Assembly: GCA_026874595.1 (NCBI GenBank)
Contig: CM049314.1
Coordinates: 77,799,300-77,863,299, forward strand
Length of the DNA: 64,000 bases
Reading direction: 5' to 3'
From: Sipunculus nudus
Taxonomy: Eukaryota; Annelida; Sipuncula; Golfingiida; Sipunculidae
In this document: piece after piece, positions 13,594 to 24,949 of the stretch
How the letters are laid out: every line of letters begins with the position of its first letter
Position numbering within the stretch: position 1 is the stretch's first letter
Notes under the pieces: model-generated
Told to the model about the DNA's origin: nothing
Database searches by the model: none
What the model saw: only the letters and a program-made list of their open reading frames with translations
Translations under genes and position numbers: made by a program

Positions 13594-14010
13594 CATATTT
13601 TGAAGAAGAAAGAACATGTTAACCCTACACGGCATTAAAGCAAGCCTGAAAGAAAGGCATATGCATGTAGCATTATATACTCTAGGAAGCCATTAGGCGA
13701 ATTTGTCAGAACGTTTTGATTATTAGCGACGCTGAGACTTGCTTCTTTTGAAATCGAAACCCAAGTTAGTACCAAAATACACCCAGATAGGCTATAAACC
13801 TAAAAAAAGCTTAACTGGATCAAATGTTTCATAAGATGACACATTACAATTGTGATAACGGTTTCTACAATTATCGAAAACACATAATCATACTAGTGCC
13901 CCACAAATCACGTTTTGTTTCCGATTTACTATGGGTCTGAGCCTTGCCTAAAAAATTATATTCTTAATAATGCTGTTCTTTTTGTTCAAAATTTGTTTCA
14001 ATATATTAAG

Positions 14011-14013
<3 letters not shown>

Positions 14014-14056
<43 letters not shown>

Positions 14057-14079
14057 GTGTGTGTGCGTGTGTGTGTGTG
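14014..14079. repeat. Compound (TA)n(GT)n microsatellite
   Basis: About 40 bp of TA followed by an interrupted GT run. Confidence 0.95.
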
Positions 14080-16902
14080 GATAATACAATAAATGGGTAT
14101 TTATTTTTGGAGAAATTAGAAAGCAGTTACAGACCCCATGCCTACCTCCTCAAACCTTTTTGTACCACAAATAGGGGATATAACCTGGCTTCTGATGAAA
14201 CTTTTATCCTGTTTTAATTTCAGCGGAGAAAAATAATGTCCTACTCCCCCACCTCGATTGCATTACAGGGTAGCTCTGCCTGTAAAGCAAAGGCGGCTTC
14301 AATTTGATGTAATCTTTGCACATTCATCAGTTCGGAAAATGCATGTAAAGTTCCCCTATTAACACTAAATTTGGAGATGTGGATCACCTTATTTCGCCAT
14401 GGATTGATCAGAATCTTGAAATGTTATCAAGTTACCATACTATAATCTGCGGAATTGGGCGTGGTGCAAAATAGGCGTTATTCCTCTTCAAAATTTGCAA
14501 CTACAAGTCGGTTTGCTACATAACTTATTCCGGATACAGATTCTAGCCTGGACGCTGTGCTCGGAGTACTTTTGCATCGCATCACCGCACCATAACCGAG
14601 CCCTGACTGGTTTATTAATCCCGCTTGTGGAGCCTACCGTTTACGTAAACACAACAACTCAGATGTTATAAGTCTTATGTCGAAAGTAGAGACTACTCAT
14701 TGGGGTTTATTTTTTTTTAGTTAAAGAACTCTTCCTTTTTTTAACTTAACCAAACCCAAATTTATTAAAATCCGTTCAGTACCTCTTGGCGTAGATATAA
14801 AATGAACATCCATGGCGTGAGGTTATTACTGATGGACTACAATTATGTATTATTTCTCAACACAAAATGCTCGTCTAATGAAATGTGAAGCCACGTCTGT
14901 ATTCAATGTGACCTCGCGTCAATTCTGTTTTGCATTTATTGCCCTTATTGAGTCTTGAGTTCAATTACCCGATAACCTGGAAGGCGTGTCAGTCTTAAAA
15001 TTAAACCAATTATCTGATCAGGGAATGTCAGTATCGTGTGACAGATCCATGACAGGACAAAAGTTAATGATATCGGTTTCTTAGCTGCTAATGAACGTAA
15101 CATGACTACACGTGACCAGAATACACGTGACCAGACCACAGGACCAGAAGGAACTGGTTGCGTTGTATAGATGTTGCTTCTCGCTGCTTCTTGTGTTTAA
15201 ACGTTGGTAGTTAGGCCCTTTGAGTATCGTTAACCTCCTTTTACATTTTCATTAAATATCCAAAATAATTTTCAAGGCAAATAAGCCATATCATTTTCGT
15301 TTTGAAATTAGGAAAACAGCAACCGGTGCGTCTGAGTTGTTCTTCATGATGGTTGACTGAAATTAATGATTAAAGCCATCAGCGCGTAATTACTGATTGA
15401 AGCCATCAGCTCGATTAAGCGAACGCGAATACGACAGCGAACATGACATCTATACGATTCGCCGGAAGTATATTTGTATGAGCGATGTAACCTGCAATTT
15501 CTGGTCCTCTCTGTTGTTTTTATTTAATTTATTTGTATAATTTAAGGTAGATATTTTATCATAGGGAATTTAGCTAGAATAACTTAGGCTTACCTACCAT
15601 ATACAATAACAATAATATATCATTAACAATGTTATGGTGATACTTTGCCACACTGTGCTAATCATGTTGACTACCTTGTTATAAGGAGACGTTGCAAAAT
15701 TCGTGTTTCTTTATAAATCGACCAATTACTCCCCAACACTAACGAAGCACATCGTCTTTGCCTTCCGCATGTTTGCATTGTTCATGTACTATAAACAAAG
15801 GGACGTCCTTCTTTTGTTACATAATTTAAACGAATGTCTACCATGGGTGATTCAGAAAAACGTGTTTGCAGGCATGATATCGTTCCCGTTTTCTTGCTCA
15901 TCGGTAGATCCGTTCCAATGATGCGTCATAGAATCGGGTTTTATCGGGTTTGTGAGCGTTCGTATGCTTAGACGCTTAAAGTAGGTAACTTTATGCTTGA
16001 TACAACGTAAGCAGGCTTTCATTTAACTTAGTCCGGTAGCCAAAAGTCAACTTTTCTGTTAACTCTGTTTAACGGTATAACGTGTTTTTCTCGGTGGATT
16101 CTGTTTCCTTATATACCAGGGTAAAAATTATTGAGGTTGGCACGCTGGCGTCCTCGGGCAGTTGGAACAAATTAGCATAATACAAAATGGCCGCCACAAT
16201 AATACTTAAATAACAAAACTACATGATTAACTTAAAATCGGACTCATAGGGTCGAATTATACCTGGATTCTAGGGTATCTAAAATCAAGGGTAAATACCT
16301 TCCAAAATCCAAAACGAAAATCACTAAAGACAATAAAACAAGGTTGAGTCCAATGGCCGTTGGGCTAACTTCTGCAAATCAAATTCAACCGGTAGCTTAT
16401 GTAGATGTATGTAGCGTAATGAAACCTTTTTAAAGAATAAATTTCAACTTAAACTGGATTGAACCTGTTTATGTCAAAGAGGGCTATATCTTCAAAATAC
16501 CAGACAAACAGATTATAAGCTAAGCTGCTTTTACCCCTATTTTCATTTTTTAATGCAGTCCACCGGAAGTACAACTTCATCAGGATGTTTTCACAAATCG
16601 TAAAGCTTTCACAGGAAACAATTTTCGATATAACATTGGGTGCAACTGGTATTTGGAATGCTCTAATTGTAACTAAGAACACTTACGGTACATTAAATAT
16701 CCATAAGTAATAGTGATGGTTTTATCAAGGCAATGATGGATCAGGCGGTAGTTAGCTTTTAAAGGGGGAAGGGAATAAAGAAATCTCTTAATGTTATCCA
16801 CGGCAGGGAAACAACAGGTAATTACATATCAGATTATTCTCAACTTCATTCTCTTGCCCGCATCAATCAAGATTTGTTCTTGATAAACTCCTCGTGTTGA
16901 TT

Positions 16903-17262
16903 TTACCACTGCACGCGTAGATACTCAACCAGCGGCATACCCAAAATCGACATGCGACCTGTGATATCGACATCCAGGTTTTGGTGTGTACGCAAAATGG
17001 CAGCCCCGTGAGAGGTATAAAAAAGTTTGAAAGAAAAGTTCTTTATCGTTTCGAGGATACGAGGAGAATCTTCTCCGAGGAGCGTCAAGGCGAGAAGCAT
17101 CTGCGGAGCGAGTTCGGTGGTAATGGGGCGTGCAACGGCAGAGTTTAGACCAGAATAATGCTTATTATATATCACGCCCAAATCCTCAAATTGTAGTAGA
17201 ATACAATGTCCTACTATCTCATCACAGCACAAGTTCTGATCATTAATCAATAACAAAATCAC
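16903..17262 (-). other. GC-richer minus-strand ORF of 119 codons, unrecognised
   Basis: The minus frame runs 119 codons to a stop at 16,903 and is visibly GC-richer than its surroundings between about 16,910 and 17,160. Residues about 41-55 (NSAVARPITTELAPQ) and the C-terminal LGMPLVEYLRVQW look protein-like, but I recognise no domain. The opposite strand is promoter-like: a block gtgtacgcaaaatggcag (from 16,985) and a TATA-like ggtataaaaaag (about 17,016). That block recurs near 1,190 and, more decayed, near 40,420 and 52,780. It may be a retroposed 5' gene fragment or a repeat rather than a coding exon. Confidence 0.25.
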
Positions 17263-17370
17263 GTTTTATCCGCTATGTATACCTTAAATTGTCGTTTTTT
17301 TAATCGATTTAATTACCACAATATGCTTAGCAGTTCCATATTTTTTGTACTATAAGTATTGCATATGGAT

Positions 17371-17505
17371 AGAGATATATGTTATTTATAAAGGTATAAG
17401 AATAAAGATATATGTTACTTATGAAGATCTTGGATAAAGATGTTTCTCATGAAGATATAAGAATAAAGATATATGTTATCTGTGAATATATAAATGAAGA
17501 CTTAG
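17371..17505. repeat. Degenerate ~33-bp tandem repeat
   Basis: About four imperfect units built on gatatatgttacttatgaag followed by ataagaataaa, with units beginning near 17,372, 17,405, 17,437 and 17,466. Confidence 0.7.
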
Positions 17506-18658
17506 ACTGCTGATACATGTTACTTGTGTCTTATTTTCCCTATCGGATTAATTGGGAGGATAATTGATACAGTAAATGTATCGGATCAGGGCGTTTTATT
17601 AATATTCTGTCCAGAGTAATGAACGGTATGGGTTAATCTGGTTTGCTCTGACCTTTGATTTTAAAACCGCAGAAATATTGTTTGATTTTCATATTCGCAA
17701 ACATAATCACAAACAAAATAGACAATATCCCTCGATTACTTTGTTAATTATATGTAACCAATCAAAGTCCAGTTGTCCAAAAAGAAGCGGATCAAAAGGA
17801 GGGGTCCAAAAGGGCCGCCCCAGCCGTCACAACCTTTTGTTAAGGGATTTAGGCATTTTCCCGGTCTGGACTCCCCCCTTTCCGACCTGGCGATCTTTTG
17901 AATATGTTTGTCATTAGTTCTCCCAGGTTGGACCCATCCTTTTCCAAAAATCCTGGATCGACCCTGCCAAATGCTTTATAGGGACAGATTTTGTTTATCA
18001 ATACATTACTCAGGTCATAAAAGAGAGCTAAAGTTTGCGTCAAATTCTTACATAAACTCAGGTGTCTCTTTATCATAAAGGATTTCAATTCCTTTTTTTG
18101 TGTGTAAATTTTGCGCCTTTAATGTAACATTTTCTGGCCACCCTAATTATGTGACAACGACAGATGCTACCAGTAGACATCGATAATTTGCTCAGTGATT
18201 TAACAGTTTTATGAAGCAATGCAGGTATGAACATCACGAGATCGTGATCGGTTGGGCTCCCCTTTTTTAGATCTCTCATAGAATGGAACTTAGGATAAAA
18301 TTGACCATCAAAATTGAAACAGGTAACAGATAACCATATCGTATATAAAATGGATTTAAATCACTGTTTTATAACATATTTTCTTCTATATAGAGTCAGT
18401 CGTGGTGGTGACCTATACGAAAATAGTGAATTATGATTTGAAAACACTTTAATAAGTAACACGCACAGACACACCCTTAAACGCAAGCATCCAAACAAAC
18501 ACACACGGACACAGGGACGATGACAATACCTTCCCCATGTCGGTGCGAGAACGAGGCTAACAAGCGGCCGTGGATACTGATATAAAGCTGAATCAAGAAC
18601 GCCCATATTGCTTTTAGAGCTTACCAAATGGTAAGCCGGTGTGCTTTTTACATAGAAA
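17506..18658. other. Unrecognised stretch
   Basis: A C/G-rich patch at 17,780-17,960 (ggggtccaaaagggccgccc and neighbouring tggactccccc-type runs) has overlapping short ORFs on both strands and no recognisable product. 18,455-18,520 is a CA-rich low-complexity stretch. Confidence 0.35.
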
Positions 18659-18660
18659 TA

Positions 18661-19446
18661 CAGTCGAACCTCTCTTAGTGGGCACCTCCATAAAGCGGTC
18701 ACCTCTCTAAAGTGGACACTTTTGGGCAGACCAATTTTCCTCTTCTCTTTATTATGTTAAGCTAATGTGGGCACCTCAATATTCTGTAAAGTGTACACTT
18801 TTCCCTAGCTAATGGAAGCCAGAGGTGTATTATTATCTAATTGCATAATCATCATAATAACCTTCTTGACTAAAGGCTAAGCGTGGGATAAATGCATCCT
18901 AATTAGACAACTTGAGTGTGCCTGCCAATGCTCAGGTGAGACCTCAGCCCAGACTGGCTGTACCTGTGATTGTTTATAACCAGCAGTAAATGCACCACTC
19001 ATTAGCCGTTCATTCTGGACTGATAGGCATACTTTGATCTAACAGTCACCTTGCCTTACCTGAGAACCTGCTAAAGTTAGTACCATGAATGGATGCCGCG
19101 CTAATTTTTCCAATTACTTGGTGCTCTGAGATAAGGTAACAGGGTAAGTTGACCTGGCCCATATTTACTTTGAAGTTGCACTTAATGATCAACACCTAAC
19201 ACTGGTCATTCGCATGAATTCTGTGTAATATTCACTGTTACTGTCAACTTATAATATTTCAAAGCCAAACTGAAGTATCAGGGTTTTGGCATTTTGTAAC
19301 TCTTCAAAGATTCGGAGCTTGTCATAGAGAAACCTTGTAGAACAGTATTGTATATCTAAGGATGCATTGGCTAACTTATCCAAATATTAGGAAGACATAA
19401 GAGGATAAATACTTGTTTTTTTTTATGTCTATCGATACACGGACAG

Positions 19447-19497
<51 letters not shown>

Positions 19498-19739
19498 CGA
19501 TAAATTAACGATTATAATTTTTTTTAAATTATCAACCTTTATGTTTAAAATCAGGGAGAAAATACATGCATCGATTGAATGAAGTACATTTAAAACAGAA
19601 GGAGCTTACGTAATATTTCATAGTAGGCGGAAGCACTGAATACGGCAGCGATTGCATCCATAACATTATAGTGGGCAACTCTATAAAGTAAGCAGTTTGG
19701 CCCAGTCCCAGGGTTAACGCCATTATAGAGGTTCCTCTG
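18661..19739. mobile_element. TcMar-Tigger-like DNA transposon, non-autonomous
   Basis: The left terminus cagtcgaacctctcttagtg pairs with a right terminus whose reverse complement reads cagaggaacctctataatgg. TA target duplications flank both ends (18,659-18,660 and 19,740-19,741). Subterminal gggcacctc, cataaagcggtcacc and ataaagtaagcag motifs are typical of the family. Total 1,079 bp. I see no transposase frame. A compound (AC)n(TA)n tract has grown inside at 19,447-19,494. The minus ORF overlapping the left end is incidental. Confidence 0.85.
19447..19494. repeat. Compound (AC)n(TA)n microsatellite
   Basis: (AC)7-8 followed by about 34 bp of TA, inside the Tigger-like element. Confidence 0.95.
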
Positions 19740-19741
19740 TA

Positions 19742-20500
19742 TTCCCTGAATTCAACTCATTTGTAGCCGGACCGTTTAATTCCTGTCATGCATAGTTCAG
19801 GCAGTAACATGCATCCCCATTGTGGTCCCTGCAACGTGCTATTCAGGATAAGGCTCAAAGGTGTCGCGAGAGATTATTACTAGCTTGAAGCTCAATATAC
19901 CAACCATGAACGTCAGGGATCACCGATATTACCAAGCATGCGAATTAAACGGGATTGCAGATTGACTGTCATCATAATCATGACTATTATAGATCTCACC
20001 TCAAAGAGCTGAGAGGGCTTATTGATCACGGAAATCCATTCATGAAATCCAGTCCGCTAATATGCCCAGACCAGGAAACATTGGATTTAAAACTACTACA
20101 ATCATCATCATCATCATCATCATCATCGGTATTAAAGGGGTCAGTATCTGACATGTGTTAGGTACATGAAATATCATGAACCTTTAGAGAAAAAAGATGT
20201 ACAAAAGCGTCGATTCGTTTGTGCACAGGTTTTGTATATTGCTTCTTGTTGACATGATGTGCAGGGGCCCGCTAAAATAACACGCCCGGCACTGATATCT
20301 TTTGGGAAATCAGACGGACCACAGTTTTCCAAATGCCAACAGAGGGCGCCACTTTACATCCTCTTACCAACAATTAGTAACTTTGAACCACCGCATATAT
20401 CAACCAATCACATGATTTTTCAATTTGTCTACAAAGGTACGTGTACGGTGTTTACAAATAGCTTGTAGATAAACAAGCGTAAACACCCCTCATAGGGACC
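19742..20500. other. Unrecognised stretch with (ATC)n
   Basis: Contains a pure (ATC)9 tract at 20,101-20,127. Otherwise no gene or repeat call. Confidence 0.5.
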
Positions 20501-21448
20501 TGATATGTGCTCAAAGTAAGCGAGACACCCCTGAACATCTATATCTAGGCAGGTGAATAGCATGCTTTAATATCTCATGATCATTTATTAAATGAGTCTG
20601 GATGAACGTTACATATTCCATAATTTGATATGTTCTTCATGCATGTCATTGACCTAAAGTTGTTATTACACATCAAACCAGAGACGGCACCTAATAAGAA
20701 GGAAAATTATTCTCTGGAGTATTTTATTGTTTGATGTATAACTATCAAAGCTAATAACAACATTAAGTGTGAAACATATAACATTTTCACAATATATCTG
20801 TGTTTCCAAAGCAAACTATGATTATTGATTCGTTTGTGTCATCATTCAGTGAATGGTGATTAGCTTATGAAAAGGAAATGTGGAATTATTTCTAACATTC
20901 ACTGCTCTAATTTCACTATATGCAACTAGAACGATTATATCCATTCCATGCCCTGGGCGAGGACATTAAAGAGTCCTATTCGCATACCAGATATGTTTTA
21001 AATACAAATTATATAGCATATTAGCTTTCAAATATTATCAGGTATCTCTCAATATGTCGTACTTAGTGTGCTTCCTCCTGTACACGAGTGACTATGAAAA
21101 CTCACTTGCATCGGACCCGATCAGTGTCGTATATAATTTTAACAGCGCACACGCATATTGGTAACGGCACCGCTCATTTTCATAAATCAAAATCTTTAAA
21201 GCTTTTAGCCGGTGTTTCTGTCGTGTTTCCTCTTGTTTGGGAGTTCTTGTGCATGCGCGAGATCGGACCTCTGGTCATGCAGTTTTTTTTTTCTTTTTAC
21301 AAACACACACACGTGTACCGTATTTACTCACACACAGAACCATAACAACGTATAAAGGTGGCATTCCATATATGCGTATGCAGTACGTATGCGTTACGTA
21401 TGCGAATGCGGCTAGGAATCGCGCACACATACTCCCTCAGAGTGATTC

Positions 21449-21479
<31 letters not shown>

Positions 21480-21583
21480 GTACGTAAGTATCCGAATACA
21501 TCACGTTTCGATCGCTAAGGCTAGCAATTGATAACGATTACGCATGGTTACGGACGACGGGAAAATTCCAAACGTTGTGGTTC
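20501..21583. repeat. Tandem duplication, unit A
   Basis: It is directly repeated by unit B at 21,584-22,806, with roughly 90% identity by eye. Shared landmarks in order: tatctaggcaggtgaatagc, tgagtctggatgaacgttac, ccctgggcgaggac, the gtgactatgaaaactc frame, gtgcatgcgcgagatcgg, a run of acgtatgcg motifs, and aattccaaacgttgtgg at the end. A (TA)n tract lies at about 21,455-21,480. It holds an 85-codon frame (21,088-21,345) also open in unit B. The acgtatgcg cluster at 21,370-21,410 is a short interspersed palindromic motif set. Confidence 0.9.
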
Positions 21584-22090
21584 GTGACATGTACTCAAAG
21601 TAAGCGAAACACCCCATAACATCTATATCTAGGCAGGTGAATAGCATGCTTTAATATTTCATAATCATTTACTAAATGAGTCTGGATGAACGTTACATAT
21701 TCCATAATTTGATATGTTCTTCATGCATGTTATTGAGCTAAAGTTGTTATTACACATCAAACCAGAGATGGCCCCTAATAAGAAGGAAAATTATTCTCTG
21801 GACTATGTGACTATTTGAGTATAACTATCTAAGCTAATTACAACATTGAGTTTGTAACATATAACATTTTCACAATACTATCTGTGTTTCCAAAGCAGAC
21901 TGTGATTATTGATTCGTTAGTTTCATCATTCAGTGAATGGTGATTAGCTTATATTTATGAAAAGGAAATGTGGAATTATTTCTTACATTCACTGCTCGAA
22001 TTTCACTAAATGTAATTGGAACGATTATTTCCATTCCATTCCCTGGGCGAGGACGTAAAAGAGTCCTATTCGCCTGCCAGGTATGTTTAA

Positions 22091-22246
22091 TATACATATT
22101 ATGTAGCGTATTATCTTGTACATATTATGTAGCGTATTATTTTGTACATATCAGTAGCGTATTATCTTGTACATATTATGTAGCGTATTATCTTGTACAT
22201 ATTATGTAGCGTATTATCTTGTACATATTATGTAGCGTATTATCTT
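22091..22246. repeat. 26-bp tandem array (about six units)
   Basis: Units of tacatattatgtagcgtatt plus atcttg, nearly identical; the third is slightly shortened. Unit A has a single, more diverged equivalent (about 21,003-21,030), so the array arose after the tandem duplication. Confidence 0.95.
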
Positions 22247-22653
22247 TGAAATATTATCAGATATCTCTCAATATATCGTACTTAGACAGTGTGCTTAGTC
22301 CTGTACACGAGTGACTATGAAAACTCGCTTGCATCTGACCCGATCAGTATCGTATATAATTTTAACAGCACACAAGCTAATTGGTAACGGCACCGCTCAT
22401 TTTCATAATTCAAAATCTTTAAAGCTTTTAGCCCGTGTTTCTGTTATGTTACCTCTTGTTTGGGAGTTCTTGTGCATGCGCGAGATCGGACCTCTGGTCA
22501 TGCAGGTTTTTCTTTTGACAAACAGACACACGTGTACACACAACACCATGACAACGTATAATGATGGCATTGCAGATGTGCGTATGCAGTACGTATGCGT
22601 TACGTATGCGAATGCGGCTAGGAATCGCACACATATTCCCTCACAGTGATTCC

Positions 22654-22660
<7 letters not shown>

Positions 22661-22692
<32 letters not shown>
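22661..22692. repeat. (TG)n microsatellite
   Basis: About 16 TG units, then an interrupted GTGTG tail. Confidence 0.95.
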
Positions 22693-22695
<3 letters not shown>

Positions 22696-23084
22696 GTGTG
22701 TGTACGTATGTATCCGAATACATCACGTTTCGATCGCTAAGGCTAGCAGTTGATAACGCTTACGCATGGTTACGGACGGTAAAATTCCAAACGTTGTGGT
22801 TTGTGATAGGTGACTACTTATGCAGATCTATAAAATGGACCTAATTTTGACGCATATTTGATATTATACGAATCACAGGCGTCCGTTTTCTAGCTGCATA
22901 CGCCTTTTTACTGCACACGCATACGTATATATGGAATGCTAGCTTAAAACAAGTGAAATTAGATAGTCCGCCCATCGGGACGGTGATGCTTGGACATCTT
23001 TGTTTAACCAAAATGAAACAACAGCGTGATATATTACACAAAATTATTGCAAATGATTATGAACGTTCAAGTTTCTAAGCCCCC

Positions 23085-23300
23085 AGTCTGGTTTATGGAC
23101 ACGGTTTATGACAGGTAAAACTGATAGCTTCTAATTGAAATGACTATAATCTGTTTGCCAGACAGGATAAATATTTGATGATGGGCTTTATTAGTTCAGT
23201 GTCCGCCAATCTGTATTAGCAGCCGTTATCATGTCATTGTATAAGACATATATGTCTAAAGCTGGAATGAAAGCAAGACCCAGACCCGTAGTAAATCAAT
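23085..23300 (+). pseudogene. Exon-like membrane-anchor module, decayed (unit 1)
   Basis: It starts with ctggtttatggacacgg and gacaggtaaaactgatagc landmarks shared with the modules at 27.5, 28.4, 30.9, 43.7 and 44.7 kb. A splice-acceptor-like ctgtttgccag at 23,151-23,161 follows. The phase-0 frame from 23,162 begins T-G-stop, so it is broken, but downstream it reads LAAVIMSLYKTYMSKAG, closely matching LAASVMSVFKAYM in the open module at 29,762. I see no coding use; it is probably a relic of the same exon family. Confidence 0.45.
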
Positions 23301-24105
23301 ATATACATTATTCAAACATTTGTCGGTTGCAGACATTAGAAATTCGATCAATAGGATAACAATTACATATATTGGTCTGATATAGGCACAGACGAAAATC
23401 ACAATAAATAATCTTTAGGAAAAAGGAAAACCTGTTTTAAATTTTAAATTCTCCTTATCTGTAATGCTCACTTAATCTACTTTACATTTACTAGCATATT
23501 ACGCGTGCTTTTATAGATGGTGACAGGTCGGCATGGACAGGGGTGTCCATGGACCGCGTTCACCTGATAGATTTAAAGAGTTCCCGTAGTTTCTATTAGA
23601 TGGCGCTCTGAAAGGCTCTTTGCGAAATAGTGTCATATTCCATTCCTTAGAATTTCGGCAAATATAAGCATTGACCTTTCCAGCGGCCCCAAACTTCGAG
23701 AGCAAGAAAAGACGCATTTAAGAAGCGATGCGTCAGAGAATTTCTGGTCTCAACAAAAAAAAGAAATGCCACCACCGTCAATATAGATTAAGCTGAGTTT
23801 CATGACATTTTTAAAATTATGTGCACGAGCGTATTGTTCCACGTTTATACTACTATTCACGGAGCCAAAAAGTTCTACTAATTCCAAGGTTATTTTTCAC
23901 ACACTAGGTATTAAGATGTTTATTTAATTAGGTTTGCTCGTGATCTACGCTTGCAAAAGGTTTCATATTCAGCGTCAAAGTGAGCCTGTCTTGAAAAAAT
24001 CAGAATTTTAGTTGAACCGACCTTTAGACAGCTTTAAGCAAATACCCCCGTTTTAGCGTACTTTTGGCAACTTGACTCCCGAACTATACGTTTTCCATTA
24101 GGCAA
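23301..24105. other. Unrecognised stretch
   Basis: GC-richer 23,515-23,720 holds a 68-codon minus frame with no recognisable domain. Remainder AT-rich. Confidence 0.35.
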
Positions 24106-24111
24106 ACTTAC

Positions 24112-24245
24112 GCCAGCAAGCACTGGGACACTGTAGAATGTCTTTTGTTCTTCCCGGAGAACAAACACTGATTATCACCCAAGCTGTCGCCACCATACAA
24201 CGAACGGTGTCACCTCCTGTAGTCACGATGAGACCGGAGCCTACT
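24112..24245 (-). other. Candidate internal exon, about 134 bp
   Basis: A locally GC-rich island in AT-rich DNA. On the minus strand it is bounded by an AG preceded by tatatatttacgtac (acceptor side, 24,246-24,247) and a consensus GTAAGT donor reading outward from 24,111. One minus frame is open across it, with Cys-containing sequence (TTGGDTVRCMVATAW ... SVCSPGRTKDILQCPSACW). The opposite strand also has an open frame and a weaker acceptor (ttttccattag) and donor (gtaaat), and another plus frame contains DETGAYS, an Ig-like end motif. I cannot choose between strands or name a family. Confidence 0.3.
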
Positions 24246-24582
24246 CTGTACGTAAATATATAGATTTTCGAAAAAAAAACCCATAAATTATGTTTCAAAT
24301 CAATGTCCTGAAGAGACAAATACGATTCAAGGGACATTTAACTACTTCATCTTAAATGAAGTATTCTCAAGATTATTTTCGCATGAAAGAGAGAAAAGCT
24401 AGCATATTTTCTAACAGATTTTCTTGATGTACAAAAACAAGGAAAATCATAATAAAATATTCTTACTTTCAGATAATAATGTCAAGTTTTCAACATGTGA
24501 AGTATCGACAGATTGTAGACTGCATAATATCTTCCAATAGATCTAGAGACAAAGAGGTTAAGCTAAAGGAAAAGCTTAATTC

Positions 24583-24588
24583 TTTATT
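24583..24588 (-). terminator. AATAAA polyadenylation signal candidate
   Basis: AATAAA on the minus strand (tttatt on plus), about 120 bp downstream of the TAA at 24,706-24,708 that ends the candidate terminal exon. Confidence 0.4.
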
Positions 24589-24705
24589 ATAATAAATAAT
24601 ATCTTGTTGAATAAAAAACATTTAAACCTACAATAATTAACACATCCTGCATAATAACAAACATGATTTAAAGTGCACGTCTATTTAAATTGTTTTTATA
24701 TCATT

Positions 24706-24935
24706 TTAGGTCATAAACACGGACCACTCTGTATAATTACGGTCTGTACGGTTTAGAATCTTTTGTATTTTCATACCCTCCTCTCTCCCTAAAGAGATTT
24801 CCCCACACACTGTCATGTGCGGCTGAATATCTTGACTGTATCCCGCTTGTTGCTTATATCTAGATAGCTCTTTAGTGGGTGAATAATCAGAAACTGAAAT
24901 TTTAAAACGCAACTTACCCGAACAAACAGCCCTTT
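24706..24935 (-). CDS. Candidate 3'-terminal coding exon, TNF/C1q-like C-terminus (tentative)
   Basis: On the minus strand an acceptor tatatttgattttag precedes an open frame of about 76 codons that ends TAA and is followed by AATAAA about 120 bp on, the layout of a last exon. An alternative acceptor (ttttaaaatttcag, exon from about 24,898) leads into the same frame. Composition is protein-like rather than low complexity. The sequence runs through LRFKISVSDYSPTKELSRY, then TVCGEISLGREEGMKIQKIL and ends NYTEWSVFMT. A small hydrophobic strand, a G-x-K/R-I turn and a terminal aromatic strand ending two residues before the stop resemble the last strands of TNF-superfamily or C1q jelly rolls. That is pattern recognition only. 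Upstream exons should lie at higher coordinates on the minus strand. A GTAAGT donor facing the right way occurs at about 25,041-25,046, but its phase does not fit simply. Confidence 0.35.
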
Positions 24936-24949
24936 CTAAAATCAAATAT

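Larger units (their letters stand above)
9297..16900. other. Long gene-poor stretch with microsatellites
   Basis: No supportable gene. TA tracts lie at 10,636-10,667, 13,523-13,588 and 14,014-14,054, the last followed by (GT)n to about 14,079. Short GC-richer patches at 12,080-12,140 and 15,080-15,150 (two near-repeats of acacgtgaccaga) hold no convincing frames. ORFs at 13,325 and 13,915 owe their length to the Tyr-Ile translation of TA tracts. At 16,185-16,200 there is an isolated caaaatggccgcca motif resembling a YY1-type initiator, with no adjacent gene visible. Confidence 0.5.
21584..22806. repeat. Tandem duplication, unit B
   Basis: Second copy of unit A, longer mainly because a 26-bp array has expanded at 22,091-22,246. 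A (TG)n tract replaces the (TA)n of unit A at 22,661-22,692. The frame starting at 22,311 (112 codons) matches unit A's 21,088 frame over about 70 residues (e.g. SVSYIILTAH, IGNGTAHFH, PLVWEFLCMREIGPLVMQ). Openness in both copies is expected from their high similarity and is not strong evidence of coding. Confidence 0.9.

Noticed and set aside
13325-14217. ORFs of 92 and 100 codons
   Set aside because: Length comes from translation of TA microsatellites.
18361-18702. 113-codon minus ORF
   Set aside because: Runs from a CA-rich low-complexity region into the Tigger terminus; no domain.
22091-22246. CRISPR-like array
   Set aside because: Uniform 26-bp units without spacers in a eukaryotic context: a simple tandem repeat.
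22403-22726. 107- and 61-codon minus ORFs
   Set aside because: Cover the (TG)n tract (Thr-His run) and are shadows of the tandem unit.
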